A stretch of 64,000 bases of DNA from Powellomyces hirtus (taxonomy: Eukaryota > Chytridiomycota > Chytridiomycetes > Spizellomycetales > Powellomycetaceae), in assembly GCA_025526995.1 (NCBI GenBank), contig JAHLKG010000001.1:1984001-2048000 (forward strand). The letters are read 5' to 3'. The position numbers were made by a program, and so were the translations under genes. Under the pieces are notes generated by a model, which saw nothing but the letters and a program-made list of their open reading frames with translations, was not told the origin of the DNA and did not search any database. Below, one piece after another: positions 32,750-43,503 of this stretch (position 1 is the stretch's first letter; every line of letters begins with the position of its first letter).

Positions 32750-34358
32750 CTAGTCATCGTCCTCGTCTGCGTCGCACACAGTACAAGGCGGGGAGCACAT
32801 GCCAGGACCCCATTTTCGCAAGGCTGGGCGGCGGTCGCTGGCATCTTCACCCGCAACGTAGTCCGTGGTAATGGGCTCTTCAGCGGAGATATCGTCCATA
32901 GCGATAACGGTGGTTTTGCCCTCCACATAGGCGATGGTGGCGTTTGGAGTGCACGAGTGGTTGACTGTCGAGTGGAGTGGGAGGAGGAGGGTGACTTCCG
33001 GATGCAAGTGGTGGAATGGGTGATGGGGTCCAAAGTCGTCCTCATCTACCTCCTCATCAATATGGTCATGCTCGTGGTCGTTTTCATGGTCGTGCGGTTC
33101 CTCTTCGTCTTCGGCTTCGTCCTCGTCCTCATCCGCAATCTTTTTGACCGCGTCCCAAACGTGTGCCGCAAGCGCCGATCCCTCCATGTCACGCAACGTC
33201 GGTTCCAGCGGGTTGGTAACATCAACACCAAGATTGTTTCGTTCAAAGATGCCGATGATCAACGAGTAGAATTCAGGCGTCAGAATGGGTGCGAGGGCAT
33301 TCACGGCGCGGGGGCCCAGTACGGCTTTGATGAGAGTGAGGGATTCTTCCAGGACAGTGTAGAGTTGTTGTTTGAAGTTCTCTGGATCTTCATAATCTGA
33401 GTCGGTCGGGTCGGGTTGCAGCACCGTCCACCAATGCTCCTTTGCGCACAGTCGAAACGGGCGAAGCGCTTCTTTAAGCGTGGTGGGTGTCATTGATGGC
33501 CGGTTTGGTGTGGATGACGATGATGATGACGATGAAGACTGTGGCGGCGTCGGTAATGGGGGCAGCACGCGCAACGCAAGATGAGCGTACAACCGGAGCG
33601 CGAGCACAAACACTTCATTGGTGTGCATGGCGTGATGAGTAAATGCCGCCAGTGCATTGGGATCAGCAGACTGCGTTGGACACAATAGGGCATGATGGTT
33701 GCTTGCGGCACGCTGTTGGCAGGCTGGTGAACAGTAGACTTCTTGTCCGCAGATGCATCGGACAAAGTCGTCGTTAGTGGTGTCGGAGTTCTTCTTCTTC
33801 TCCTTTTCGTCGTTGCTTTTGTTGCAGGGTATTTGATCGCGTTCGGATGCAGTTAACGGCCGGTCGAGGATGTGACTGATTTGTTCGACGGGGGTGCCGA
33901 GCGGGATATAGCAGTTTCCACAGACCAGGGCGATGGCCTGGCATCGACAAAAGAACCAATAAAAAATCTAAGACCGGGTTGCACTATCGCCGAAGAAGCC
34001 CTTCCTGCACCAACGCACCTCGCTCTGGATATCCCGCATCGAAACCAACGGATAATCCACCAGCACCACCTCGCCCTTCTTAATGTCCCTTTTAGCGCAC
34101 AAGCATTTCCCGCGGTGTGCGTCGAGGTATTTCACGCACACCGGTTGCGCTTCCGTCAAGGCATCATAGTAACCCTGCCAAGAGAAGAATGTTAGTAAAC
34201 TGACGAGAAACATCAATGACTCAGCTGTGGGCTTTGGAGTAGCCTACCTGGGTTTGTACCCCTTCAGAGCCCGAGAACAAGGTTTCGTTGGAATCGTTGA
34301 AATAGGCGAGCACGTCTTCCGGAGTAAGCGAGGCGGATGCGCTTGATGAGGATGCCAT
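32750..34358 (-). CDS. SET-domain protein with MYND-like zinc finger (SMYD/Set5 type)
   Basis: Exons 34358-34248, 34174-34019 and 33937-32750 give 484 residues. The SET domain is split in SMYD style. Its first part is GKCLCAKRDIKKGEVVLVDYPLV. A cysteine-rich insert follows, beginning CGNCYIPLG and ending RCICGQEVYCSPACQQ. A helical region comes next. The second SET half has VNHSCTPNATIAYVEGK near 415, with the NHSC knot, and ends EPITTDYVAGED. The protein closes with a CxxxCxxC post-SET-like cysteine group. These features predict a protein lysine methyltransferase resembling SMYD5 or yeast Set5. A striking Asp/Glu/His-rich run (HDHENDHEHDHIDEEV) lies just before the NHSC half. It shares its promoter with HGD. 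Confidence 0.88.
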
Positions 34359-34704
34359 GTTGAAAATGTGTTATATCGATAATAGTATATGCCGAGTTCG
34401 TCGTGGAAATGTCCACGGAATTCACACACAAAAAAAAAAAAAAAAAAAAAGGATGCGCACGCGATGGACGCACACACGCGTGGCCAGGCGTTCGGAGGCT
34501 AAAAGGTAAGTAGTCACGTTGGGTCTGGGCTTTGGATTCGTTCGCGTCAGGTGCAGAAAGTGTCACTTTTGACCTGGAAGGTGTGCTTTTTCACGCTTGT
34601 TGAAACTCTCCTGCTGTGTATATATTCTGTCTCTCCCACTGGTCCCTCTCGCTTTACATATTCAACCACCAACACTGCATTCTCCATTCTCATCACAACA
34701 TAAA
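34359..34704. promoter_or_regulatory. Shared divergent promoter, SET gene / HGD
   Basis: This 346-bp region contains a 21-nt A run (34430-34450) and a TATATATT element at 34619-34626, about 80 bp before the HGD start. Confidence 0.5.
34430..34450. repeat. Poly-A tract of 21 nt
   Basis: An uninterrupted A homopolymer (poly-T as seen from the SET gene) lies about 75 bp upstream of that gene. Such tracts disfavour nucleosomes and are common in fungal promoters. Confidence 0.8.
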
Positions 34705-36376
34705 ATGACTACTCCCAAGCCACAGGTCTACAAGTACCAACAAGGGTTTGGCAACACGCACGCCACTGAGGCTCTTGAGGGCGCTCTTCCCGTCGGTACG
34801 TTGACTTGCGAGAAGCTTTCTGTAGGAGCTTCCGCTGACGTTGGGAATTTTAACAGGTCGGAACTCCCCCCAAAAGGTGCCTTATGGATTATATGCGGAG
34901 CAGCTCTCCGGCACAGCTTTCACGGCGCCGCGCGCGGACAACCAGCGGAGGTAAGAGGAACTGTACATAAAGAAAGGACACTGCACATCACACTACCAGG
35001 CTCTATATGCAAGAAGCTAATACCTTTAATGCCTTTTAGCTGGCTATACCGCATCCGCCCCTCGGTGTGCCACACACCCTTCGAGCAGACGCCCTCTCCC
35101 AACCTCGTCAAATCCTTCGAAGTCGGTTCAGCGGGCCATGAAACAGAGTGCGAGTCGACGCCCAACCAATTGCGATGGTCGCCATTTCCGGTGCCGACTG
35201 CCGGCGGAGTGGATTTCGTGCACGGCATGCACACCCTATGCGGATCAGGCAACCCTAGCACGAGAAGCGGACTCGCAATCCACGTGTACCTGGCCAACAC
35301 GGATATGCACAGCTCCGCGTTCTATTCCTCGGATGGAGAATTCTTGATTGTCCCTCAGCAGGGCCGTCTGGACATCCAGACTGAGATGGGACATCTCCTT
35401 GTGGAGCCGAACGAAATTGTGGTGATTCCACGCGGGATTCGCTACGCGGTACGACTGCCGGACGGTCCCAGCCGCGGATACATTCTCGAGGTGTTTGACC
35501 AGCGCTTCGAACTCCCCGAGCTGGGCCCCATAGGCGCCAACGGTCTTGCCAATGCACGCGACTTTTTGTACCCGACAGCCGCGTACGAGGACAAGGATGA
35601 CGGGGATTATGCCATCATCAACAAGTACCAAGGTCAGCTGTTTTCGATCACTCAGCCCCACTGCCCGTTCGACGTTGTCGCGTGGCACGGAAACTATGCG
35701 CCATACAAGTACGACCTGCGCAGATTCTGTACCGTTAATGCTGTTTCCTTTGACCATCTCGTACGTTGATCAGAATCCCAAGACGAACAATCCGCCTACA
35801 CGAAACACTAACATGATGATCTTTGTCTTTGATTTAGGACCCCTCGATCTTCACGGTTCTGACCTGCCGATCCAACACTCCTGGCGTAGCCATCGCGGAT
35901 TTTGTCATCTTCCCGCCCAGATGGATGGTCGCCGAGAACACATTCCGGTAAGCTTCTATGGCCCGCTTTCCGCCCGTCATTGTTGACTCATGCGAATCTT
36001 GCATCTCAGCCCTCCCTACTATCACCGCAATTGCATGTCCGAGTTCATGGGTCTCATCTCCGGCAGCTACGACGCCAAAGCCGAAGGCTTCTTGCCCGGC
36101 GGCGCGTCCCTCCACAGCACCATGTCCGCGCACGGGCCCGACCGCGCGACCTTTGAAAAGGCATCCACCGAGAACCCGCAGGTTCCCGTTAAACTCGCAC
36201 CGGATGGTCTGGCGTTCATGTTTGAGACGTCGCACATGTTGGCGTTGACCAAATGGGCGCTCAAGAAGGAGTTTCCCGGTGGAAAGATGCTCCAGAAGGA
36301 TTACTATCAGTGCTGGCAGGGATTGAGGAAGTACTTTGACCCGAAGAACAAGGATGGCAGGTGGGGTGAGCTGTAA
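34705..36376 (+). CDS. HGD: Homogentisate 1,2-dioxygenase
   Basis: Exons 34705-34795, 34857-34950, 35040-35760, 35838-35947 and 36010-36376 give 460 residues (human 445). The Fe(II) enzyme opens the homogentisate ring to maleylacetoacetate in tyrosine and phenylalanine breakdown, in the cytosol. Visible family marks: [19 protein letters not shown] at the N-terminus, [43 protein letters not shown], and the metal site [15 protein letters not shown] (His and Glu ligands) with SAHGPD (second His). All splice phases fit. No other tyrosine-pathway gene is in the window, unlike the clusters found in some moulds. Confidence 0.97.
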
Positions 36377-36959
36377 ACCACTACCCTGACCGCTTTGACG
36401 GGCATCTTGCACATCTTCGTATGACAGAAATGAAACGAGAGCATTATAGCATAGGTGACTCCCAGCTGCGCACATGTTCATAGGGTTTGGGATTGGTACG
36501 CGTAGTGTATGTAGTTCAGTTTACATCGAGAATACCATCCACACCGCAGACAGGCGCAGGGGATTGCATATTGCTCTTTGATCGATTTCGAGCCCCAGAA
36601 AAAAAGAAAAGACGAAAGAAGGAACACCACATGCCCCACAAGCACTCTTTCACACAAAGGACACTCTTAGACAGCAAAGATCACGTGCAGGTAGCGTATA
36701 CTAAATTCAACCTCTCTTGTAAATCGGACAGATCGCCCCTTTTGATTCGATTTCCTCGATTTCATTCACACTTTCATCATTTCAGCCGCGCGTGCAAACC
36801 CCACTCCTCCCCCCACGTTCGTTGCCATTTCGCAGTTCCTAGAGCTTTCCTTTTTTTTTTTCTTCGTTCCAGCCGCAGACCGCTCACATATACCCTCTCC
36901 CCATCCTCCTCCTTCCCTGGTTGCATTCTGCTCATTCACCGGTCCTTCTCCTCAAGACC
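36377..36959. other. Intergenic, promoter of ferrochelatase
   Basis: A 583-bp spacer is pyrimidine-rich over its last 200 bp, as common before fungal starts. The frame 36487-37059 has no family resemblance. Confidence 0.5.
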
Positions 36960-38436
36960 ATGTCCCTGTTCAACTTATCGCGAAAAGCTGGTATGTGTCA
37001 AGCAGACGAATGACCTCACCTGTAGTTCGTACTCATTCGTTTATCTCGCCGTCTGTTAGCTCGCTCCCCGTTGCTGTGCTCAGCACCGTTCCGGTCTCTC
37101 GCAACTGCCGCCGCTGCCGCTCCGTCAAAGAAAGCGTATGTTCTCTGGTTCCACAGCTCCAATGCAGGCATGCCTTGCTCAACTCTTTTTTCCGTGGATA
37201 GTCCGACAGCGGTTGTTTTGATGAACTTGGGTGGCCCGAAAGACCTCGATGCCGTACACCCATTCCTCCTCAACCTCTTCTCTGACGGCGATCTGATCCC
37301 CATCCCCTTCCAAAAGTACTCTGCTAAATTCATCGCGGCCCGTCGCACACCCAAAATCCAAACTCAATATGCGCAAATCGGTGGCGGCTCCCCAATCCAC
37401 GCCTGGACCGAACTGCAAGGCAAACTTCTCGAAGAGCGACTCGACAAACTCTCTCCCCAGACCGCCCCCCACAAATCCTACATTGCATTCCGCTACGCGT
37501 CCCCACTCACCCCCGAAACCGTTGCCCAGATGCAGAAGGATGGCATCTCCCGCGCCGTGGCGTTGACCCTGTATCCGCAGTACTCTTGCTCAACAACAGG
37601 AAGTAGTCTCAATGAGCTGTGGAAGACACTCAAGCACATGGATCCGGAATCGAAGATTGCGTGGAGCGTGGTGGATAGGTTCCCGACCCACCCGGGATTG
37701 GTCGAGGTCTTTGCCAAGCACATTGAAGCATCGCTCATGACGTACCCAGAACATGAACGCAAAGACGTTGTGCTCCTCTTCTCTGCCCACTCTCTGCCAA
37801 TGGACATTGTCAATCGCGGAGGTAAGGACCCGAACGCACATGGAACGGACCCCTTTCTTGCAAAGCCATTGTTCACGTTGTCCCCATCTCCCGTGTCCCT
37901 AGATCCATACCCGCAAGAGGTTGCTGCGACGGTCCAGCGCGTCATGGAGCGTCTGGGCCACTCGAACCCGTTCCGTCTCATCTGGCAATCGCAGGTTGGC
38001 CCGCGTCCGTGGCTAGGACCCAAAACGGACGCGGTCCTCGAAGGTTATGCCCGCCTCGGCAAGAAGAACTTGCTCATGATCCCTATCGCCTTTGTTTCGG
38101 ATCACGTGGAAACCCTGTTTGAAGTCGACATTGAGTACGGCGAGTTGGCGAAAGAGGTGAGTCAGAACCATCCATCTTCCTCAACGGTTTCCTAGATTGC
38201 ACGTGGTGGAATCCTAACAATCTTTTGTTGCTCTTCTGCAGCACGGCATCACGGGCTTCAAGCGCGTTGAATCCCTCAACGCCGACCCCATGTTCATCGA
38301 CGCCATGGCCGACATTGTCGCCACTCACATCAAGCGCGGCAAACCCGTTTCGACCCAAATGCCCCTCCGCTGCCCACTCTGCACCAACGAAAAGTGCGGA
38401 GAGTCCAAACAGTTTTTTGCCAGTCAACAGCTGTGA
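36960..38436 (+). CDS. HEM15: Ferrochelatase, iron-sulphur type
   Basis: Exons 36960-36990, 37060-37135, 37202-37821, 37903-38156 and 38242-38436 give 391 residues. The first two exons encode an Arg/Ala/Ser-rich mitochondrial presequence. The core begins APTAVVLMNLGGP and holds [35 protein letters not shown] (catalytic His) and LIWQSQVGPRPWLGP. It inserts iron into protoporphyrin IX at the inner mitochondrial membrane. The C-terminus has C-x2-C-x4-C (CPLCTNEKCGESKQFF), which with the cysteine of PQYSC matches the four ligands of the [2Fe-2S] cluster of animal ferrochelatase; budding yeast lacks this cluster. The third intron, 81 nt, has no in-frame stop, but splicing restores the conserved NRGDPYP sequence. 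Confidence 0.96.
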
Positions 38437-39018
38437 AAGACGTGTAAATGACAGACATGCCTTAGATACATGATTAGCGCCCCTGGTCCCTCTCACATGC
38501 TTGCCGAAGAGAGATGTAGATATCACTGTTACATACCGCATACATACGATCCCCTTCCCATAATATCCTCTCACATGCCCTTCGCATTCATGACATCCAA
38601 CCCGTCTTTCGGAGCCCCAAAGTGTGCATGTATTTATCTGAAACTCGCTAATTGCTTCCCTGTATCTTCGTATGGGAGATTGGAACGGACTCTACAATCG
38701 TTCTCACGTACATTTTATCTGATACACACTATTTTGCGCTTGCATGATGAAATGGTGAAGGTTAAAAAATGTATCTCATTTACATATGTTACGAAATGTA
38801 TCCGACACACAACGGTCATGTCTGCTACATGTACATTAGCGTTTGCGCTCGCCCACGCGATGAATGCACCGCCGATCCCGATCGGTCTCAATCAATCAAT
38901 GCGGGGTATCCCTCCCATGCGCCTCCCTCACTTCTACTCGCCAAACAGACCCGGGCCGTAGACCGCGTTCTCTCCAAGCTGCCTTCCCTTTCCTCCCACT
39001 ACTGCCAAACCCTCTGTC
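38437..39018. other. Convergent intergenic region
   Basis: This 582-bp stretch lies between the ferrochelatase and CCCH gene stops. It is AT-moderate with a TATGTT-rich patch near 38760-38830. No gene is seen. Confidence 0.5.
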
Positions 39019-42000
39019 TCATTGCCCTCTGCGGCCTCTCCCACCACCGTTAAAGCGGCCTCCCCAACTGCCTCTCTGCGGGCACGGAGCGCTGGTACGC
39101 TGATTGTCGGCATTGTTGGCATTCGCACCACGGCCTCGGCCTCGACTACTGTTATTACTGTACCCTCCCCGCGCACCAACGCCCCGATGGTGATGATGAT
39201 GAGGGGACTGCTGATGCTGATGATGCTGGTGGTGAGGTGCGGGTGCAGCACCACCCGATCTGTTGGGAGTGAAGTGTTGCTTGGGTTGCGGACCCTGCTG
39301 GTTGTTGTAGAGTTGAGTCTGGTGAGGAGAGTGGTGGTAAGCGTTTGCGACCGGGTTCAGATTCATCGGGTCAAGTTGGGCATTGGGTTGATTGAGGTGG
39401 GGTGATGCCGCATTCGTGTTGGTGTCGTGTCCCTGCTGTTGATGGTGTGGCTGTTGTGGGGCTATGAGCTGAGGTTCTAGTGTCATGTGTTGTTGTTGGT
39501 GCAGTGGTTGAGGTTGGAACTGCATTCCCTGCTGCTGATGTGGTTGTTGTTGTTGTGCCATAACAGGGTTCATCATCATCATCGTGCCGGGTACCATCGC
39601 AGACTGGAACGGCTGGTTGTACTGTTGTTGGAACTGCTGTGATGGCGGAAGCTGCGGCTGCTGCATCTGCATTCCACTCATCATGTTCGGAGCCGCGTTA
39701 CCAGCAACAGCGCCATTAGCAGCTCCTCCAAAGATATTTTCCAGTAGGGATGCTGCACCAGGGACTTGGAGCAACGCGGAGAAATCGTGAGCGGACATGG
39801 AGGACATCATGGCCGCTGCAGCCGGGTTGGTGTGGGTGTTTGCGGGTGGTATCGATGTTGTTGGTTGTTGAGAGCGGTTAGCATTGAGCCGCGGGTCGGA
39901 TGGCGGGGCAGCAGCGAGAGGAAGGCCAGCCATGCCCAATCCAAACGGCTGCTGGAGTTGGGGCTGTTGTTGTTGTGTTTGTTGTTGTTGTTGAGGTACG
40001 AAAGGCATCGACATGGGCGGCGGTTGAGGCATACCCAGATTCAAAGCTGGCAGTCCTCCTGGGTTGACCATTGCAGAGAGGAAGGCTGTAGCAGCCTGGA
40101 AGAGTCCCGAGTCCATTATCGATGGAGCTTGGGGCTGTTGTTGCTGCTGCTGCTGCTGTTGATGTGGCTGCAACAGTTGTTGAAAGTGTTGGAATGATGC
40201 GGGTATTTGCTGCTGTTGCTGAGAATATCCCTTTTGTTGCGGTCCGGGGGACGCGAATGAACGAAGTTGAGAAGGCGGGACTGCCGGGGACCGCACAAAA
40301 GGTGATGCACGCTCCTGCTGCGCCTGCCGCTGTTCCGATTGCTGCTGCTTTTGATGAGACGGATGCTGCTGGCTGGCGGCCCACGCTTCAGCACCACCAG
40401 CCCAACTCTGTGTAGGTACAGATGGGCTGTTGCGATTATCGGGCACCTGCCCTGACGGCAGAGTGCTGTCATTCTCGATCTTGATGTGTTGTTTACTCAT
40501 CGGAGAGGGTTGGTAATGTTCTTGCTGCTGCTGCTGATTAGGCTGGGGCGTGTGATGTTGCATCGGGGGTGAGTCCTGTTGACCCCATTGCGCATCGTTC
40601 TTCTTCCTATCATGCGCATTAGCAGCACCACCAGCACCAGATGTCCCTTTCTTCTCATGTCCATTGTTATTTGTGGCGTCTCGTTCCGGCAGTCCATGGT
40701 GTCTTCGTTCGTGCTCTGACTGCATTTCCCACAGGCGGTCTTTTTCTTCTTTGGAGATGGGATCATGGGAGAACTTGCATCCGGGGCCCTTCCAGCACCC
40801 GCCCGAGGACTGCTTGAGGTGGAAGAAGACACAGTGTTTGGAGATTGGCGCCGATGGATCGCGGTAACCGGGACCTCCACGTGCAAGCAGTGCTGATTGA
40901 CTATACATTTTGATGTTGCGTCCGTGGTGTTGTTGTTGCGGGTAACCATCCTCTTCGTCGTCCTCGTCCTCGTCGTCAGAGCCGGATTCGCCATCGTCAG
41001 TATCAGTCTCCGTTCGGTCCGATGTCGCCCCACTCGGAGGGGCAGCCTCCTGCAACTCCAACACGCGTTTCTCAAATCGCTCCTGCTCGTGCTCCAGCAC
41101 TAGCCGCTGCTGATCCGTCATAGGCTCATGCGAGAACGCACACGCCTCGCCGTTCTTGCAACCTCCCTTGGCCTGCTTGAGATGGTGGAACACACAAGGT
41201 TCGGTTTTGAGATCATGGGACCAGATGCATTCGGCACCCCGTTGGCAGGATCCCGACTTGAAGAAGCGGCAAGGCAGACGTTGGAGAGCATGACCTTCGC
41301 CGGCGTGGGAGAAGGGACACGTGGTGTCGGCGGCGCATTTTCCTTGAGCCCAGAATTCGCACGGGGTGGTGCTCGCTTTAGCTGCGAACTTGGCTTCGCG
41401 GAGGGCAGCTGCTCGGCGGGTGCCGTCGCCTTCGTCCGCGTCTTTTTTTTTAGTCAGTGCAGCGAGGTAGTCAACTTCTTCCTCTGACCCCTGTTCCTGA
41501 TTCCCTGCGCCGAAAATGGAACCGTAGAGTTTCGCAGCCGCTGATGAAGAGTCCTCAGCGTTTCCTCCATCAGATTGGGCACTAGGATCCTGCTTGACCT
41601 TTGTCTTTTTCTGCTTGGGCGAAGCAGCAGCAGCAGCAGTAGCAGCGCCTTCCTGCTCCTCCACCTTGACTTTCTTGCTGCTCCTCTTCCTCTTTTTGAG
41701 TCGCCGGCTCTTCTTCTCTTTGCCAGGTGGTGGTAGCGGTTCCGCAAAATCATCGTACGCAACGATTTTACGCTTGGTGCTAGTGTCAGCGCGGAGAGAT
41801 TGCAAATGCTTGTGGGTGAGTGAGCTGACGGAAGAATTGCCATCAGACTGCCTCATGATTTGATTGGCGATGTTGTACACGCCACCGTCAGCAGCACCCG
41901 CTGCGTCGTTGTCGTGACTGTCCTCGGGGACCATGCCATCATCGGAGATTTCGCCATCTTCGAGTTCTCCCTCTTCCTCCTGTTGCGACTGCTGAGGTTG

Positions 42001-42684
42001 TTCTGGCTCGGGAGACGGTTGAGTGTTGCTGCTCTTGGCCAACGGGAGCGCAAAGAAGGCCGATCCCAATCCCAATGCCGGTGGTTTGACAGGGGCGGCG
42101 CTTTCTGCACGATCGGAATTCGGTTTTGCTGCTGTTGTGGATTGGTTATTCTCGTCGCCGGCGACAGGAAGTTTGAACATGCTTCCGGCCGCAATTTTCT
42201 TGTTGAGCTCGGCGATCGATGAGGCGGCAGACGAGGTGGAAGCCGACCTCCAGGCTTGGGAAAAGTTGGACGCGGCAGCGCTGAGAGCATCGAAAACGCC
42301 AGAGTTCCGAAGCGCATCCGCAACCGCATTGGAGTCTCTCGATGCCGACCGAGAACGCCTCGCATTCATTGCAGCGATTCCGTCCATCTTTGTCATCACA
42401 TCATCATCTTTATCATCATCATTGCTCCAATTTATGGAACCATCATCATGTGTGTTTGTCCATCCATTTTCATCAGACAATGTAGTTGAGGAGTTTATGT
42501 TCGTGAACTGGGCGAACGGACCATCGGGTGGGGGTGGCGGGAGGGACGCCAGAATGGCTCTCCTGCGTTCGGCCAGCGATACCATCTGGTCGTCGTTGTT
42601 AAGTGACGCTGAGTTGGACATGGGTGACTGAGGAAGATTGAGATTGGTAGGGAGCAATTTTGTGGGGCTTTTTCCTCTCCCCAT
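39019..42684 (-). CDS. Glutamine-rich protein with four CCCH zinc fingers
   Basis: A single exon encodes 1221 residues. The N-terminus has AERRRAILASLPPPPPDGPF, then Ser/Asp-rich and acidic low complexity and a basic cluster (KKSRRLKKRKRSSKK), a likely nuclear signal. Fingers lie near 437, 474, 498 and 618. The first two are C-x7-C-x5-C-x3-H (CEFWAQGKC, CRFFKSGSC). The last two share an unusual C-x11-C-x5-C-x3-H with the block HLKQ-x-x-GGC. From about 690 on the protein is dominated by Gln, Pro and Met tracts and ends in His-rich and RGG/RG-rich segments. This suggests an RNA-binding regulator prone to condensates, akin to ZC3H4/6/8, though orthology is not secure. The start could also be the Met at 42621. 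Confidence 0.88.
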   Translation of the reverse strand: MGRGKSPTKLLPTNLNLPQSPMSNSASLNNDDQMVSLAERRRAILASLPPPPPDGPFAQFTNINSSTTLSDENGWTNTHDDGSINWSNDDDKDDDVMTKMDGIAAMNARRSRSASRDSNAVADALRNSGVFDALSAAASNFSQAWRSASTSSAASSIAELNKKIAAGSMFKLPVAGDENNQSTTAAKPNSDRAESAAPVKPPALGLGSAFFALPLAKSSNTQPSPEPEQPQQSQQEEEGELEDGEISDDGMVPEDSHDNDAAGAADGGVYNIANQIMRQSDGNSSVSSLTHKHLQSLRADTSTKRKIVAYDDFAEPLPPPGKEKKSRRLKKRKRSSKKVKVEEQEGAATAAAAASPKQKKTKVKQDPSAQSDGGNAEDSSSAAAKLYGSIFGAGNQEQGSEEEVDYLAALTKKKDADEGDGTRRAAALREAKFAAKASTTPCEFWAQGKCAADTTCPFSHAGEGHALQRLPCRFFKSGSCQRGAECIWSHDLKTEPCVFHHLKQAKGGCKNGEACAFSHEPMTDQQRLVLEHEQERFEKRVLELQEAAPPSGATSDRTETDTDDGESGSDDEDEDDEEDGYPQQQHHGRNIKMYSQSALLARGGPGYRDPSAPISKHCVFFHLKQSSGGCWKGPGCKFSHDPISKEEKDRLWEMQSEHERRHHGLPERDATNNNGHEKKGTSGAGGAANAHDRKKNDAQWGQQDSPPMQHHTPQPNQQQQQEHYQPSPMSKQHIKIENDSTLPSGQVPDNRNSPSVPTQSWAGGAEAWAASQQHPSHQKQQQSEQRQAQQERASPFVRSPAVPPSQLRSFASPGPQQKGYSQQQQQIPASFQHFQQLLQPHQQQQQQQQQPQAPSIMDSGLFQAATAFLSAMVNPGGLPALNLGMPQPPPMSMPFVPQQQQQTQQQQPQLQQPFGLGMAGLPLAAAPPSDPRLNANRSQQPTTSIPPANTHTNPAAAAMMSSMSAHDFSALLQVPGAASLLENIFGGAANGAVAGNAAPNMMSGMQMQQPQLPPSQQFQQQYNQPFQSAMVPGTMMMMNPVMAQQQQPHQQQGMQFQPQPLHQQQHMTLEPQLIAPQQPHHQQQGHDTNTNAASPHLNQPNAQLDPMNLNPVANAYHHSPHQTQLYNNQQGPQPKQHFTPNRSGGAAPAPHHQHHQHQQSPHHHHHRGVGARGGYSNNSSRGRGRGANANNADNQRTSAPCPQRGSWGGRFNGGGRGRRGQ

Positions 42685-43191
42685 CTAATGTATCCCTTTT
42701 GGTTTTGGCAAAGAGCGTTTGGTTGTTTGACCACCTTCTCGAGCTGCCCCTCTTTTCCGCCTGTGTTCAGCAACACGACAAGTGCGGTTGTAGCAATGAT
42801 TTTGTTTTCTCGCAGAAACTGCACCCCAACAACACGCAGGCAGAATGGCTCTGACGAAATATTGCCTGTGCACGATCACCCTTTGTGCTGGTTGTTTCCC
42901 AGGGCAGATAGCGCTCAAATCGCCTCACTTTCCGCTCAGGCTCTTTTTTCCTTCCTTCAGAAGATTGTCTCTTTTCCCTTCTCAGTCCTTTTTTTCCCTT
43001 TTAATTTTCCACTTTCCAGGGGGTTTTGTTCTCACCGATGCAAGAGAGAGCGAACGTATGTTCAGCAAGACAGACGGAGAAAGAGATGGTTTGCTTTGCC
43101 TCCTTCTTGATCACAAGAAATGTCCGGGCAACCACAAGCATGTACGTGTGTACGAGATTGGAAATAACCAAGTCCGTTAGGTGAAAGGTAA

Positions 43192-43211
43192 GGGGGGGGG
43201 GGGGGGGGGGG
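43192..43211 (+). repeat. Poly-G tract of 20 nt
   Basis: An uninterrupted G homopolymer. Long G runs are rare and unstable and can form quadruplexes; length errors in assembly are possible. Confidence 0.8.
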
Positions 43212-43463
43212 AGATGCAATAGAAGAATGTGCTTTCAGTTATGCTTCCCACGGCGATTTCGCTGTTGACAAACAAGGCCGAGCTGACGCGAAAAGGAGAT
43301 GGGATTTTAAAAGACGGCGGACGGACGACGGCAAGAGACGGTGTGGCACAGCAGATATGTGTAGCGCACGTGGTCTGCCCTCGTTGCCCACTCCAATGTG
43401 AGTCGAATGAATGTGGGGAGCCATGACGCAAGCAAGGCACGTGAGTCCAGATACTCCCAGTTT

Positions 43464-43503
43464 GCGGATGATATGATACGAAGGCGGATGATATGATACG
43501 AAG
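43464..43503. repeat. Perfect 20-bp tandem duplication
   Basis: Two identical, adjoining copies of a 20-bp unit that begins GCGGATGATATG and ends ATACGAAG. Confidence 0.9.

Noticed and set aside
32732..33400. 222-codon plus frame opposite the SET gene
   Set aside because: Hydrophobic Val/Phe content arises from antisense of the acidic His/Glu codons.
32741..34358. Calling the SET gene a plain MYND-SMYD orthologue
   Set aside because: The cysteine spacing of the insert is not a full MYND pattern, so only a family-level name is given.
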